DNA of 64,000 nucleotides from Flavobacterium urocaniciphilum (GCF_900110615.1 NZ_FOEI01000001.1:1-64000); one strand, 5' to 3'; positions 1 through 8,465 are shown, numbered from the stretch's first letter. Numbers and translations: made by a program. The notes: a model not told the origin generated them from the sequence alone.

Positions 1-83
1 CACCTCTTACCTTTCCGAACAGAGAAGTTAAGCCCAACTGCGCAGATGGTACTGCATTTTTGTGGGAGAGTATGTCGCCGCCT
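1..83 (+). rRNA. rrf: 5S ribosomal RNA, 3' part only
   Basis: The first bases carry the conserved 5S segment (CCGAACAGAGAAGTTAAGCC at 17-36) and the typical closing part GGGAGAGTATGTCGCCGCC up to about 82. The 5' third lies left of the window. It implies that an rRNA operon (16S-23S-5S) ends at the left edge. The exact 3' end is estimated from the family and may be off by a few bases. Confidence 0.93.
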
Positions 84-92
84 TCTTTTATT

Positions 93-127
93 AAGTCCTT
101 CAAGTTTTACTTGAAGGACTTTTTTTT
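93..127 (+). terminator. rRNA operon terminator, copy 1
   Basis: Twelve-base-pair stem AAGTCCTTCAAG / CTTGAAGGACTT (93-104 and 110-121) with a short loop, running into a T tract that ends at 127. It lies about ten bases after the 5S 3' end, the expected place for the rRNA operon terminator. Confidence 0.9.
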
Positions 128-188
128 GTTATTGGTACGGCGTGTTCACTTGTTTTTTAACAAGTTCGGTTCGCTGCCTTCTTTTATT

Positions 189-224
189 AAGTCCTTCAAG
201 TTTTATTTGAAGGACTTTTTTTTT
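189..224 (+). terminator. rRNA operon terminator, copy 2
   Basis: Second copy of the same stem-loop (AAGTCCTTCAAG at 189-200, then TTTGAAGGACTT) followed by nine Ts. One stem base differs from copy 1, making the closing pair weaker. It probably acts as a back-up terminator. Confidence 0.85.
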
Positions 225-245
225 ATTCTATATCGTCTTATATAG

Positions 246-546
246 ACGATTTTTGTTTTTATAATAAAATGGTCTTGTGGAAACCAATGCGTTAGTGGGT
301 GAAGCGGCATCCTTTTTTATCTACAAGGAAGAAGGAAGGAATAAAAAAGATAGAGAAAACACACGACCTCGTTTAAAGCTAAACCTTTTTTGAAAAGGAT
401 ACCTCTTAAACGAGGGAACGCCCAAAATAATTATTAAATACCAGTCGAATAGATTATTGGAGAATAAAAGTATCCTGAAAATAAATGGTTCAATATTAGA
501 AGGTTGTTGAAATTAGAGCGATACTAAATTTAAAAAGAGGTAAAAA
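246..546. other. Non-coding stretch with a nested inverted repeat
   Basis: No convincing reading frame is visible here. The one clear structure is a nested stem at 367-415: outer arms CCTCGTTTAA (367-376) and TTAAACGAGG (406-415) match perfectly, and an inner stem CCTTTT/AAAAGG sits at 384-398. There is no T tract after it, so it is not a classical terminator. It could be a structured RNA, a protein-binding site or a decayed repeat; the sequence does not decide. Confidence 0.45.
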
Positions 547-575
547 AAATCCCGAACATTGTTCGGGATTTTTTT
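547..575. terminator. Terminator downstream of the PUR-domain gene
   Basis: Stem ATCCCGAACA / TGTTCGGGAT around 550-568 flanked by A and T tracts on both sides, so it can work on either strand. It lies just after the stop of the minus-strand gene at 581-961. Confidence 0.85.
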
Positions 576-580
576 ATTTA

Positions 581-961
581 TTAAATATCATCAAAATCTA
601 CATCTGTAAAACTGTTTTTTGAAGAAGTAGTAGTTTCTTCAATAATTCTTTCTACAAAAGATTCTTTTTTGAAATCTTTTTGGTGTCTTTCTGAAATAAC
701 TTCTTCGCCCTTATGGTTTACTACATATTGTGTCATTTCATTTAATATTTCATTAAAAGCAGCAAAATCTTCTTTGTATAAATAGATTTTATGTTTTTTA
801 AAGTGATAAGAACCATCTTCTTCTGTAAACTTCTTACTTTCTGTAATTGTAATGTAGTAATCGTCTGCTTTTGTAGCTCTAACATCAAAAAAATACGTTC
901 TTCTTCCTGCTCTTAATACTTTAGAAAAAATATCTTTTTCTAATAAATCTTTATCATTCAT
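581..961 (-). CDS. PUR-alpha-like nucleic-acid-binding protein (DUF3276)
   Basis: A 126-residue protein of the DUF3276 / bacterial PUR family, small proteins related to eukaryotic Pur-alpha and Borrelia BpuR that bind single-stranded DNA or RNA. The core at about residues 8-80 begins with IFSKVLRAGRRTYFFDVRAT and continues with the alternating aromatic and basic pattern typical of the family (KKHKIYLYKEDF). The C-terminal 30 residues are low-complexity and rich in Ser, Thr and Asp. It is a single gene with its own terminator. Family assignment is firm; the nucleic-acid target is unknown. Confidence 0.85.
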   Translation of the reverse strand: MNDKDLLEKDIFSKVLRAGRRTYFFDVRATKADDYYITITESKKFTEEDGSYHFKKHKIYLYKEDFAAFNEILNEMTQYVVNHKGEEVISERHQKDFKKESFVERIIEETTTSSKNSFTDVDFDDI

Positions 962-1031
962 AATCCTGCTTACGATAATTAATTGGTTAAGTTATTCAAA
1001 AATCTAAAAAAAAATAATACGAACCAATTTT

Positions 1032-2795
1032 TTAGGCATTTTCTTTTTCTGAAAGTTGTTTGAAATATAATTTTTTATAATAACCTTCAATGTTTACTAA
1101 TTGGTTATGAGTACCTTCCTGAATAATTTTACCGTCTTCTAAAACAATAATTTTATTAGCGTTTTTGGCAGCTGAAGCTCGATGTGTTACTATAATTGTA
1201 GTTTTATCTTTAAATAGCTTCTTAAAATTGTTTAAGATTTTTTCTTCTGTTTCAGTATCAACAGCACTTAAGCAATCATCTAAAATTAATAAAGGTGCCT
1301 CTTTAATAATTGCCCTTGCAATAGAAACACGTTGCTTTTGTCCGCCAGAAAGTGTAATTCCTCTTTCCCCTAAAATAGTTTCGTATTTATTTGAAAAAGA
1401 ATTTATATTATCATGTACAACGGCCATTTTTGCTGCCTCAATTATTTCTTCATCAGAAGCATTGTTGTTACCAAATTTGATGTTGTTTTTAATAGTGTCT
1501 GAAAATAAAAAAGGATCTTGAGGAACAACACTGATACTATTCCTTAAATGATTTAAATCATAATCTTTTAAATCAGTACCATCAATTTTTATTTTTGAAA
1601 CACCATTTACATCGTGTATTCTCGTTAACAATGATAATATTGTAGATTTTCCAGAACCAGTATTTCCTAAAATAGCTATTGTTTGTTCCTTTTCTATCGT
1701 AAAACTAATATTGTCTAATGCTATAATATTTGTATCGTCATACGTATAACTTACATTTTCAAATGTAATGTTTCCTTCAATAGGATTAGATATTGAACCA
1801 ATATTTTGTATTTCAGGTTGTTCTTGTAAAAACTCGTTAATTCTTTTTTGTGACGCTTCAGCCTCTTGAACTAATGAAGACACCCAGCCAAAAGATGCAA
1901 CGGGCCAAACTAACATGCCTATATATAAAAGGAATTGAGCAATGACTCCAATGTCTTTAATTTCGCCTCGGGTATACATTTGTCCGCCCACATAAATTAC
2001 AATCAAATAACTTAATCCAATTAATAATACCATTAAAGGTCCAAATAAGGCTTGTGTTTTAGCTAATGATAAGTTTTTTTCTTTACTGATTGTTGAAAGT
2101 TTTTCAAATTCATGAATTCTGTCATTTTCTAAAGAATAGGCTTTTATGACTCTAATTCCGGAGAAAAATTCTTGTGTAAAGGATGAAAGTGTAGATAAAT
2201 TTTGTTGATAAGCGGTACTTTTTTTATTGATTCGTTTACTTAAAACAAAAATGCTATAAGATAAAATTGGAAGTGGTAATAAAGAATATATCGTCAACTT
2301 TACATTGATAGCAGACATACTAATAATAATAGCAGCAAAACGAATTGCAGTATTTATCGTATACATTACAGCCGGACCAACATACATTCTTACTTTGCCA
2401 ACATCTTCACTAATACGATTCATTAAATCTCCTGTTCTATTCTTTTTATAAAAGTTTTGAGACAGATTTTGGTAATGATTAAAGATTTCATTTTTTAAAT
2501 CGAATTCAACATATCTCGACATAACAATTAACGTTTGTCGCATTAAGAATGTTAGGAAACCTGCAATTAAAGTACAGGCAAAAATTAAAGCGATGTTCTT
2601 AAATAATTCTTTTTTTAAGGAAACCGTGTCGTGATTTTGAGATTTTAAATAAATTTCAATTGCTTTTATTGATTTTCCAATTAGTTCTGGAGTGTATAAA
2701 GAGAAGATTTGAGCTACAATTGTAATGATAATACCTAGCAAAAATCGATACTTGTATTTTATGAAATATTTATTTAAATATTGTAATTCTTTCAT
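1032..2795 (-). CDS. ABC exporter, fused membrane and ATPase domains
   Basis: A 587-residue half-transporter of the MsbA/MdlB type: six membrane helices in residues 1-310, then a nucleotide-binding domain. Walker A is GNTGSGKST (377-385), the signature is LSGGQ (482-486), and the switch histidine lies in VTHRA (about 536-540). Walker B reads LLILDDCLSAVD: the usual catalytic glutamate is replaced by aspartate (D507), as known for the degenerate site of heterodimeric exporters such as TM287/288. Substrate cannot be read from sequence (lipid, peptide or drug). No second half-transporter is adjacent, so a partner, if any, is elsewhere. Confidence 0.9.
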   Translation of the reverse strand: MKELQYLNKYFIKYKYRFLLGIIITIVAQIFSLYTPELIGKSIKAIEIYLKSQNHDTVSLKKELFKNIALIFACTLIAGFLTFLMRQTLIVMSRYVEFDLKNEIFNHYQNLSQNFYKKNRTGDLMNRISEDVGKVRMYVGPAVMYTINTAIRFAAIIISMSAINVKLTIYSLLPLPILSYSIFVLSKRINKKSTAYQQNLSTLSSFTQEFFSGIRVIKAYSLENDRIHEFEKLSTISKEKNLSLAKTQALFGPLMVLLIGLSYLIVIYVGGQMYTRGEIKDIGVIAQFLLYIGMLVWPVASFGWVSSLVQEAEASQKRINEFLQEQPEIQNIGSISNPIEGNITFENVSYTYDDTNIIALDNISFTIEKEQTIAILGNTGSGKSTILSLLTRIHDVNGVSKIKIDGTDLKDYDLNHLRNSISVVPQDPFLFSDTIKNNIKFGNNNASDEEIIEAAKMAVVHDNINSFSNKYETILGERGITLSGGQKQRVSIARAIIKEAPLLILDDCLSAVDTETEEKILNNFKKLFKDKTTIIVTHRASAAKNANKIIVLEDGKIIQEGTHNQLVNIEGYYKKLYFKQLSEKENA

Positions 2796-2930
2796 TTATG
2801 GTAAGAATGTAAAATTAATTCAGTTGTTTATGGTATAAAATTAGCAAAAAATTGAAATTATTTGCAATTTATGAAATTATTGATTTAATAAAAATAATAC
2901 AAAAAACATGAATTATTTAGAATTTATATT

Positions 2931-2938
2931 TATTTTTG
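2931..2938 (+). promoter_or_regulatory. Putative -7 box (TATTTTTG) for leucine dehydrogenase
   Basis: TATTTTTG matches the Bacteroidota -7 consensus TAnnTTTG and lies 33 bases before the ATG at 2972. No clear -33 TTTG is seen. It makes translation from an in-frame alternative codon at 2936 unlikely. Confidence 0.5.
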
Positions 2939-2971
2939 TATCTAAACATTGAAAATAAATCAATATTACTC

Positions 2972-4078
2972 ATGACAGCAGATTTAATTAATACAAATGA
3001 GCTACATAAAGTAGATCCTGTTTTTGGTCAAGTTTCTTTTGACGGACACGAGCAAGTTGTTTTTTGTAATGACAAAGATACAGGATTGAAAGCAATTATT
3101 GGAATTCATAACACAGTTCTTGGACCAGCTTTAGGTGGAACAAGAATGTGGAAATATTCTAACGAGTGGGAAGCGTTAAACGACGTTTTAAGATTATCTC
3201 GTGGAATGTCATTCAAATCATCAATTTCTGGATTAAATTTAGGTGGAGGTAAAGCGGTTATCATTGGTGACGCTAAAACTGAGAAAACTCCTGAATTAAT
3301 GAGAAAATTTGGTGAGTATGTACATTCTTTATCTGGAAAGTATATTACTGCTGAAGATGTAGGAATGGAAACTAAAGACATGGACACAGTAAGAGACGTT
3401 ACTCCTTATGTAACGGGAATTTCTGAAAGCCGTGGTGGTTCTGGAAATCCTTCTCCAATTACAGCTTATGGTGTATTCATGGGTATGAAAGCTGCTGCAA
3501 AATATAAATTTGGAGTAGACACTTTAGAAGGTAAAAAAGTATTAGTTCAAGGTATTGGTCACGTTGGTGAAGTATTAGTACAACACTTAACAAATGAAGG
3601 TGCTATTGTAACTATTTCAGATATTAATGAAGGAAGATTACATGATGTGGGTTCTAAATATGGGGCTAAAATTTTTACTGGAAACGATTTATATAGTTTA
3701 GATGTAGATATTTATGCACCTTGTGCTTTAGGAGCTACAATTAACGATGATACAATTAGTAAAATTCAAGCTAAAGTTATTGCTGGTGCTGCTAATAACC
3801 AATTAGCAAACGAAGTGGTTCACGGTAAATTATTAAAAGAAAAAGGAATTTTATATGCTCCTGATTTCTTAATCAATGCTGGTGGTGTAATTAATGTTTA
3901 TTCAGAATTAGCGAATTTAACTTCTGCTCAAGTAATGGAGAAAACTGAAAATATCTACAACACAGCAATGGATATTTTCAATTTATCTGAAGCAAATAAT
4001 ATTACAACTCATCAAGCTGCATTGAACATTGCTCAAAAAAGAATTGATGACAGAAAAAAAGAATTACAAAACAAATAA
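2972..4078 (+). CDS. ldh: Leucine dehydrogenase (Glu/Leu/Phe/Val family)
   Basis: A 368-residue NAD-dependent amino-acid dehydrogenase, oxidatively deaminating branched-chain amino acids to 2-oxo acids. The length and the segments GPALGGTRMW (51-60), GGGKAVIIGD (91-100, with catalytic Lys94), YITAEDVGM and the Rossmann motif VQGIGHVGE fit leucine dehydrogenase better than glutamate dehydrogenase. The start at 2972 is preferred over an in-frame codon at 2936 because the likely promoter box ends at 2938. It is a single gene; a hairpin follows at 4108. The symbol is the usual one for leucine dehydrogenase, not lactate dehydrogenase. Confidence 0.9.
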   Translation: MTADLINTNELHKVDPVFGQVSFDGHEQVVFCNDKDTGLKAIIGIHNTVLGPALGGTRMWKYSNEWEALNDVLRLSRGMSFKSSISGLNLGGGKAVIIGDAKTEKTPELMRKFGEYVHSLSGKYITAEDVGMETKDMDTVRDVTPYVTGISESRGGSGNPSPITAYGVFMGMKAAAKYKFGVDTLEGKKVLVQGIGHVGEVLVQHLTNEGAIVTISDINEGRLHDVGSKYGAKIFTGNDLYSLDVDIYAPCALGATINDDTISKIQAKVIAGAANNQLANEVVHGKLLKEKGILYAPDFLINAGGVINVYSELANLTSAQVMEKTENIYNTAMDIFNLSEANNITTHQAALNIAQKRIDDRKKELQNK

Positions 4079-4098
4079 TTCTTTAAAATAAAAAATCG

Positions 4099-4106
4099 TA
4101 AATTTG
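4099..4106 (+). promoter_or_regulatory. Putative -7 box (TAAATTTG) for the nusB operon
   Basis: TAAATTTG fits TAnnTTTG exactly and lies 53 bases before the nusB start. A transcript from here would begin just inside the hairpin at 4108-4133. Confidence 0.5.
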
Positions 4107-4107
4107 T

Positions 4108-4140
4108 CCCGTTGATTTTGTTTAATCAACGGGATTAATT
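4108..4140 (+). terminator. Hairpin between leucine dehydrogenase and nusB
   Basis: Perfect ten-base stem CCCGTTGATT / AATCAACGGG (4108-4117 and 4124-4133), then an AT-rich tract with seven Ts. It ends 19 bases before nusB. It can terminate the dehydrogenase transcript, but it also lies at the 5' end of a nusB transcript starting from the box at 4099. Confidence 0.6.
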
Positions 4141-4158
4141 TTTTTAAAGTTCTTAGCC

Positions 4159-5100
4159 ATGCTCAACAGAAGACATTTTAGAGTAAAAGTGATGCAAACC
4201 ATTTACGCAATGCATCAACACGAATCTGATTCATTAGATAAAGAAGAAAAATTCTTGTTTCAAAGTATTGAAAATTCTCAAGACTTATACCTTCTTATGA
4301 TTGCTTTATTTGATGAATTACAATTAAAAGAAAGAGCATACTTAGAAGTAGCATCCAAAAAACACTTAGCTACAAAAGCAGAACGAAACCCAAATTTAAA
4401 ATTTGTTAATAATAGTTTCTTTAAAATTATTTCTAATAATAGCGTTTTTTATGACCGTTTAGAAGAAAGAAAAATTACGAATTGGAAACTTAATGACGAT
4501 TGTGTTTTATTTGTGTTAGAGGCGATAAAAGACTCGGAATTGTACAAAAGATACATGTCAATTGAAGAAGTAGATTTCAGAAAAGATATCTTATTTATGT
4601 TTGATATTTTCAATGAAGTGATTGCTCCAAATGAGAAATTATACGATTATTTAGAAGACTATAAAATTACTTGGGTAGATGATATTCCTGTAATTAATAC
4701 TTTAATTTCTAAACAAATTAAAAGTATTAAATCTGCTGACGACGTATTAGAATTACCTAACGTTTTCAAAGATTTAGACGATAAAGAATTTGTTAGAAAT
4801 TTATTTAGAAAAACTGTTTTAAATGAACTAGAATTTGCAGCGGCTTACGAAAATAAAACGCCAAATTGGGATAAAGAACGTATTGCAGAATTAGATACTA
4901 TCATTCTTAAAATGGCAATTTGTGAGTTGTTGAAATTCCCTTCTATTCCAGTTAAAGTAACAATGAATGAATATTTAGAAATTGCTAAAGAATATTCTAC
5001 ACCAAAAAGTAGTATATTTATCAATGGAATTCTAGATAATTTAGTGAAAGAATTTCAAACGGAAGAAAAAATTAAAAAAACAGGTAGAGGTTTATTATAA
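4159..5100 (+). CDS. nusB: Transcription antitermination factor NusB
   Basis: A 313-residue protein. The start RRHFRVKVMQTIYAMHQHE and the C-terminal all-helical part (about 205-305, including VKVTMNEYLEIAKEYS and SSIFINGILD) are the NusB fold, which with NusE/S10 binds boxA RNA and promotes rRNA transcription antitermination. It is about twice the length of E. coli NusB because of a middle insertion, usual in Bacteroidota. It opens an operon with the DUF1573 lipoprotein (11 bases downstream) and yajC, a common flavobacterial order. Confidence 0.93.
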   Translation: MLNRRHFRVKVMQTIYAMHQHESDSLDKEEKFLFQSIENSQDLYLLMIALFDELQLKERAYLEVASKKHLATKAERNPNLKFVNNSFFKIISNNSVFYDRLEERKITNWKLNDDCVLFVLEAIKDSELYKRYMSIEEVDFRKDILFMFDIFNEVIAPNEKLYDYLEDYKITWVDDIPVINTLISKQIKSIKSADDVLELPNVFKDLDDKEFVRNLFRKTVLNELEFAAAYENKTPNWDKERIAELDTIILKMAICELLKFPSIPVKVTMNEYLEIAKEYSTPKSSIFINGILDNLVKEFQTEEKIKKTGRGLL

Positions 5101-5111
5101 AATTTTATTTG

Positions 5112-5561
5112 ATGAAAAAATTAATTAGAACACTTTTAGTTGGATGCCTTTTAGTATCATTTTCATGTAAAAAGAAAGATGAAAATGCTATTTCAAATTC
5201 AGAAATGCAAAACGAAGCAAAACCATACGTAGAAAGCGAAGTGGGTAAAACTAAAGTTGAATTTGACCGATTAGTACATAATTTTGGTAAAATTGAACAA
5301 GGTGAAGTGGTTGAAACTACGTTCCATATTAAAAACGTTGGTGATAACGACTTGTATATTTTAGATGCCCATGGTTCTTGTGGTTGTACGGTTCCTCAAG
5401 TTGAAAAAGATGTTGTTAAGCCTGGTGATTCTACTCCAATTAATGTAAAATTCGATTCAAACGGAAAAAAAGGTGATCTAACTAAAACAATTAATATTCG
5501 TTGTAATACCGAAAATGCAATCGAACAAGTAAAAATCAAAGTAAGTATAAAAGCAAAATAA
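5112..5561 (+). CDS. DUF1573 lipoprotein
   Basis: A 149-residue exported lipoprotein. The signal peptide ends in the lipobox LVSFSC, followed by KKKDE. Residues about 50-149 form one DUF1573 domain, an immunoglobulin-like fold marked by FGKIEQGEVV, SCGCTVP and KPGDS. The family is abundant in Bacteroidota and its function is unknown. I take the ATG at 5112 rather than the TTG just before it. It lies between nusB and yajC, 6 bases from yajC, so it is co-transcribed with them. Confidence 0.88.
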   Translation: MKKLIRTLLVGCLLVSFSCKKKDENAISNSEMQNEAKPYVESEVGKTKVEFDRLVHNFGKIEQGEVVETTFHIKNVGDNDLYILDAHGSCGCTVPQVEKDVVKPGDSTPINVKFDSNGKKGDLTKTINIRCNTENAIEQVKIKVSIKAK

Positions 5562-5567
5562 TTTAAT

Positions 5568-5840
5568 ATGAATACTACAGTAATTATTCAATTGGTGTTA
5601 ATGGTAGCAGTGTTTTACTTCTTAATCATTATGCCTAAAAACAAAAAAATAAAATTAGAAAAGGAATTTTTAACGAATTTAAAAGTGGGTGATAAAGTAA
5701 TCACTATTGCTGGTATTCATGGTAAAGTTGCTGAAATTTCTGAAACTACAATTGTTATGGAAACAATGTCAGGAAAATTAAAAATTGAAAAGAGTTCTAT
5801 TTCTGCAGAAATGAGTTTAAAATTGAAAGAAACGAAATAG
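5568..5840 (+). CDS. yajC: Preprotein translocase subunit YajC
   Basis: A 90-residue inner-membrane protein with a single N-terminal helix (about 5-22, ending in the family motif FLIIMPKNKK) and a small basic cytoplasmic domain with VGDKVITIAGIHGKV. YajC accompanies SecDF at the Sec translocon. It is the last gene of the nusB operon; a strong terminator follows. In many relatives coaE comes next, but here it does not. Confidence 0.94.
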   Translation: MNTTVIIQLVLMVAVFYFLIIMPKNKKIKLEKEFLTNLKVGDKVITIAGIHGKVAEISETTIVMETMSGKLKIEKSSISAEMSLKLKETK

Positions 5841-5860
5841 TTTTTTTAATAATTCAATAT

Positions 5861-5898
5861 AAAAAATCCCAAATTCAATATTGAATTTGGGATTTTTT
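5861..5898. terminator. Bidirectional terminator, 38-base perfect palindrome
   Basis: The 38 bases are perfectly self-complementary about 5879/5880 (core ATCCCAAATTCAAT / ATTGAATTTGGGAT) with A and T tracts at the ends. It lies between the convergent yajC and pepT genes and can end both transcripts. Confidence 0.88.
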
Positions 5899-5950
5899 TA
5901 TGCTATAAAATTCCGAAATTTTGGAATTTGGAATTTGATATTTGTAGTTT

Positions 5951-7198
5951 TTATTTCTTATTCTGAATTGCGTTTAATTCAGCAATCTTAACAATTACTT
6001 CTACCGCTTTTTGCATACTTTCTACAGGAACATATTCGTATTTTCCATGGAAATTATGTCCGCCAGCAAAAATATTCGGACAAGGTAATCCCATAAAAGA
6101 TAAACGCGAACCATCTGTTCCACCACGAATAGGTTTAATTAATGGTTTAATGTTCAATTCTTTCATTGCTTGCTCTGCTAATTTTACAATATGCATAACT
6201 GGAGCAACCTTATCACGCATGTTGTAATATTGATCTTTGATTTCTAAAATAGCAATGTCTTCACCAAATTGTTTTTGGTATTTTTTGTTGATTTTAGCAA
6301 CCACTTCTTCAACATATTCTTTACGTTTTTCGAATTTATTTCGGTTGTGATCTCTAATAATTAATTGAACTAAAGTATCTTCAATACTACCTTGAATATT
6401 CGTTACATGGAAAAATCCTTCGTAATTTTTAGTTGTTTCTGGAGTTTCGTCTTTCGGTAATTTACTGATGAATTTGTTCGCTAATAGCATTGAATTGATC
6501 ATTTTACCTTTTGCATATCCTGGGTGAACACTCTTTCCTTTAAATCTGATTTTAACTCCAGCTGCATTAAAGTTTTCATATTCTAATTCTCCAATCTGAC
6601 TTCCGTCCATTGTATAGGCCCAATCTGCACCAAACTTTTCAACATCAAAATGATCTGCACCACGACCAATTTCTTCATCTGGTGTAAAACACACTTTTAA
6701 TGTACCGTGTTTAATTTGCGGATTTTGAACTAAATATTCCATAGCAGTCATAATTTCTGTAATTCCTGCTTTGTCGTCTGCACCTAATAAAGTCGTTCCG
6801 TCAGTAGTAATTAAAGTCTGACCTTTGTATAATAACAAATCTTTAAAATAAGATGGAGAAAGTACAATATTCAATTCTTTGTTTAAAACGATATCACCAC
6901 CATCGTAATTTTTAACTATTTGTGGTTTAACATCTTTTCCAGTGAAATCTGGAGTAGTATCGAAGTGAGAAACAAATCCGATTGTTGGAACTTCATAATC
7001 TAAATTACTTGGTAAAGTAGCCATAACATACGATTTATCATCAATAGAAACGTCTGATAAACCAATTTGTTTTAATTCTTCTACTAATTTATTAGCTAAA
7101 TCCCATTGTTTAGCTGTACTTGGAGTTGTATTTGATTCTGGATCCGATTCTGTATCAACAGTAACATACCCAATAAAACGATCGATTATATGTTGCAT
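5951..7198 (-). CDS. pepT: Peptidase T (tripeptide aminopeptidase)
   Basis: A 415-residue cytoplasmic M20 zinc peptidase that removes the N-terminal residue of tripeptides. Metal and catalytic motifs are visible: [11 protein letters not shown] (His and Asp), LLGADDKAG (bridging Asp), [12 protein letters not shown] (Glu-Glu) and [10 protein letters not shown] (last His). The start is set at 7198 because a TATATTTG box lies at 7220-7227 on this strand, so the mRNA begins downstream of an in-frame ATG at 7222. Length agrees with the family (about 410). Confidence 0.95.
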   Translation of the reverse strand: MQHIIDRFIGYVTVDTESDPESNTTPSTAKQWDLANKLVEELKQIGLSDVSIDDKSYVMATLPSNLDYEVPTIGFVSHFDTTPDFTGKDVKPQIVKNYDGGDIVLNKELNIVLSPSYFKDLLLYKGQTLITTDGTTLLGADDKAGITEIMTAMEYLVQNPQIKHGTLKVCFTPDEEIGRGADHFDVEKFGADWAYTMDGSQIGELEYENFNAAGVKIRFKGKSVHPGYAKGKMINSMLLANKFISKLPKDETPETTKNYEGFFHVTNIQGSIEDTLVQLIIRDHNRNKFEKRKEYVEEVVAKINKKYQKQFGEDIAILEIKDQYYNMRDKVAPVMHIVKLAEQAMKELNIKPLIKPIRGGTDGSRLSFMGLPCPNIFAGGHNFHGKYEYVPVESMQKAVEVIVKIAELNAIQNKK

Positions 7199-7219
7199 TT
7201 TTTTGTGTTTAAAGAGATG

Positions 7220-7227
7220 CAAATATA
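7220..7227 (-). promoter_or_regulatory. -7 box (TATATTTG) of pepT
   Basis: Read on the minus strand, TATATTTG matches TAnnTTTG and lies 21 bases before the pepT ATG at 7198. It decides the pepT start. Confidence 0.6.
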
Positions 7228-7282
7228 ATGGATTTGATTAAGATAAAAGTAAAAAGATAAAAGTAAAAAGTTTGTGAAAATT

Positions 7283-8278
7283 TTAAAATGAAAAATTGTA
7301 TGTAATGTTTCCAACTTGTTTTTCAGCTGCAGTTTCGCTTGGTTGCCATCTTGTTTGATAAGCATATTTTTTAGCAAGTGCAATTAAACAAGCATCAGCA
7401 GTAGAACCTTTTCCATTTACTGCAGATATTACTTTTCCTGAACGATCAACCGTAACTTCAATTATTACACGTCCAGATTGATTACAATCGTTATCAGTTG
7501 GTGGAATGTATGCAGTTCTTCTTCCTGCTAAATTATAATTTCCTTTACCAATGCCACTTCCGTTTCCGCCTCCAGAACCAGAGCCACTTCCAGGACCTGT
7601 TCCTGTTCCATTACCCGTTCCGTTTCCGCCTCCAGTTCCGCCACCAGAACCGCCGCTTCCATAGTATCCATTAGAATTTAAATTACCATTAGCAGAACCT
7701 TGATTACCACTTGAACTAGAATTTCCATCGCCACCTTTGTTTTTTCCTTTAATCATATTTGATAAAGCACTGTTAGGTTTTTTAACCGGTGTTTTAGGGT
7801 TTTCTACGGGTTTGGTTTCGGTAGGTTTTTTATCTTTTGGTTTGATATTTGTTTTGGGTGGAGTAGTAACATTTGCTCCAACATTATCTTGAGTTAATAT
7901 ATCATCTGGAACAGATTCTTCCGGTTCAGAAGCAATTTCTTTCATGTTTACTTCCAATGTTTCATTTAAATAATCATTTCCTTTTCCAAAATCAGTATCT
8001 CCGAAATTAACAGATACACCGCCACCACCGCCACCTTCAGCGATTAATAAAGCCGTTTTATTGTTGTAAGGAGGCCAAAATCGAATGAAAAATAATAAAA
8101 TGATAATACAAAGTACAGAATGTGTAGTAACAATTAAAGATTGCTTAGAATCTGTTAGTTTTGTTTTCTTTACATAATGAAATACAACCCAAATAGAAAT
8201 AGCTAAAATGATAAATAGCACTAGACCGAAAAATCCATGTTCGTATAATAATTTTAGTATTTTTAAAATTGCATTCAT
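7283..8278 (-). CDS. TonB-like energy transducer with an extra N-terminal helix
   Basis: A 331-residue envelope protein. Residues about 15-37 and 48-68 are hydrophobic helices; the second, ending in FFIRFWPPY, and the following glycine run with VSVNFGDTDFG are the usual start of the flavobacterial TonB family. A proline/lysine-rich spacer (about 135-170) and a Gly/Ser/Asn-rich stretch (180-250) precede a C-terminal TonB-like domain (GRVIIEVTVDRSGKVISAV to the end). TonB couples proton motive force through ExbB/ExbD to outer-membrane receptors. The first 45 residues, adding a second membrane helix, are unusual for the family. exbB/exbD are not adjacent. Confidence 0.8.
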   Translation of the reverse strand: MNAILKILKLLYEHGFFGLVLFIILAISIWVVFHYVKKTKLTDSKQSLIVTTHSVLCIIILLFFIRFWPPYNNKTALLIAEGGGGGGVSVNFGDTDFGKGNDYLNETLEVNMKEIASEPEESVPDDILTQDNVGANVTTPPKTNIKPKDKKPTETKPVENPKTPVKKPNSALSNMIKGKNKGGDGNSSSSGNQGSANGNLNSNGYYGSGGSGGGTGGGNGTGNGTGTGPGSGSGSGGGNGSGIGKGNYNLAGRRTAYIPPTDNDCNQSGRVIIEVTVDRSGKVISAVNGKGSTADACLIALAKKYAYQTRWQPSETAAEKQVGNITYNFSF

Positions 8279-8465
8279 TCTTTGGGTTTGATTTATTAAC
8301 GAATAAAAGTACTAAAAATTGTTGAAATGCAATGAATTTTTTAGTTAAGATAGTTGTAAATTGCTTTTTTCTAATAAAATTATCCTAAAAAGTTTTTAAT
8401 TAGAAGCGATTGTTAGTAAATAAATTACTTCAATTATTATTGAATATGAATGGCTTTAAAATAAA

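Larger units (their letters stand above)
75..224 (+). repeat. Direct duplication of 5S tail plus rrn terminator
   Basis: Bases 75-127 recur at 171-223 with two mismatches (C79/T175 and C110/T206), a 96-base offset. The repeated unit includes the last eight or so bases of the 5S gene and the whole terminator hairpin. The 43 bases between the copies (128-170) hold a small hairpin (CTTGTT/AACAAG around 150-164). This looks like a local duplication, or the scar of a lost extra 5S copy. Confidence 0.8.

Noticed and set aside
128..170. tRNA remnant between the two rrn terminators
   Set aside because: Only a single short stem is visible; no D, anticodon and T-arm pattern.
60..245. Open frame of 61 codons over the 5S tail and terminators
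   Set aside because: It reads through the 5S 3' end and both terminator hairpins; its repeated peptide only reflects the duplicated DNA.
5899..5950. Second hairpin with repeated TTGGAATTTGGAATTTG after yajC
   Set aside because: Short and AT-rich; the neighbouring 38-base palindrome explains termination.
7186..7383. Minus-strand open frame of 65 codons between pepT and the TonB-like gene
   Set aside because: It overlaps the ends of both genes and the pepT promoter, and has no protein-like composition.
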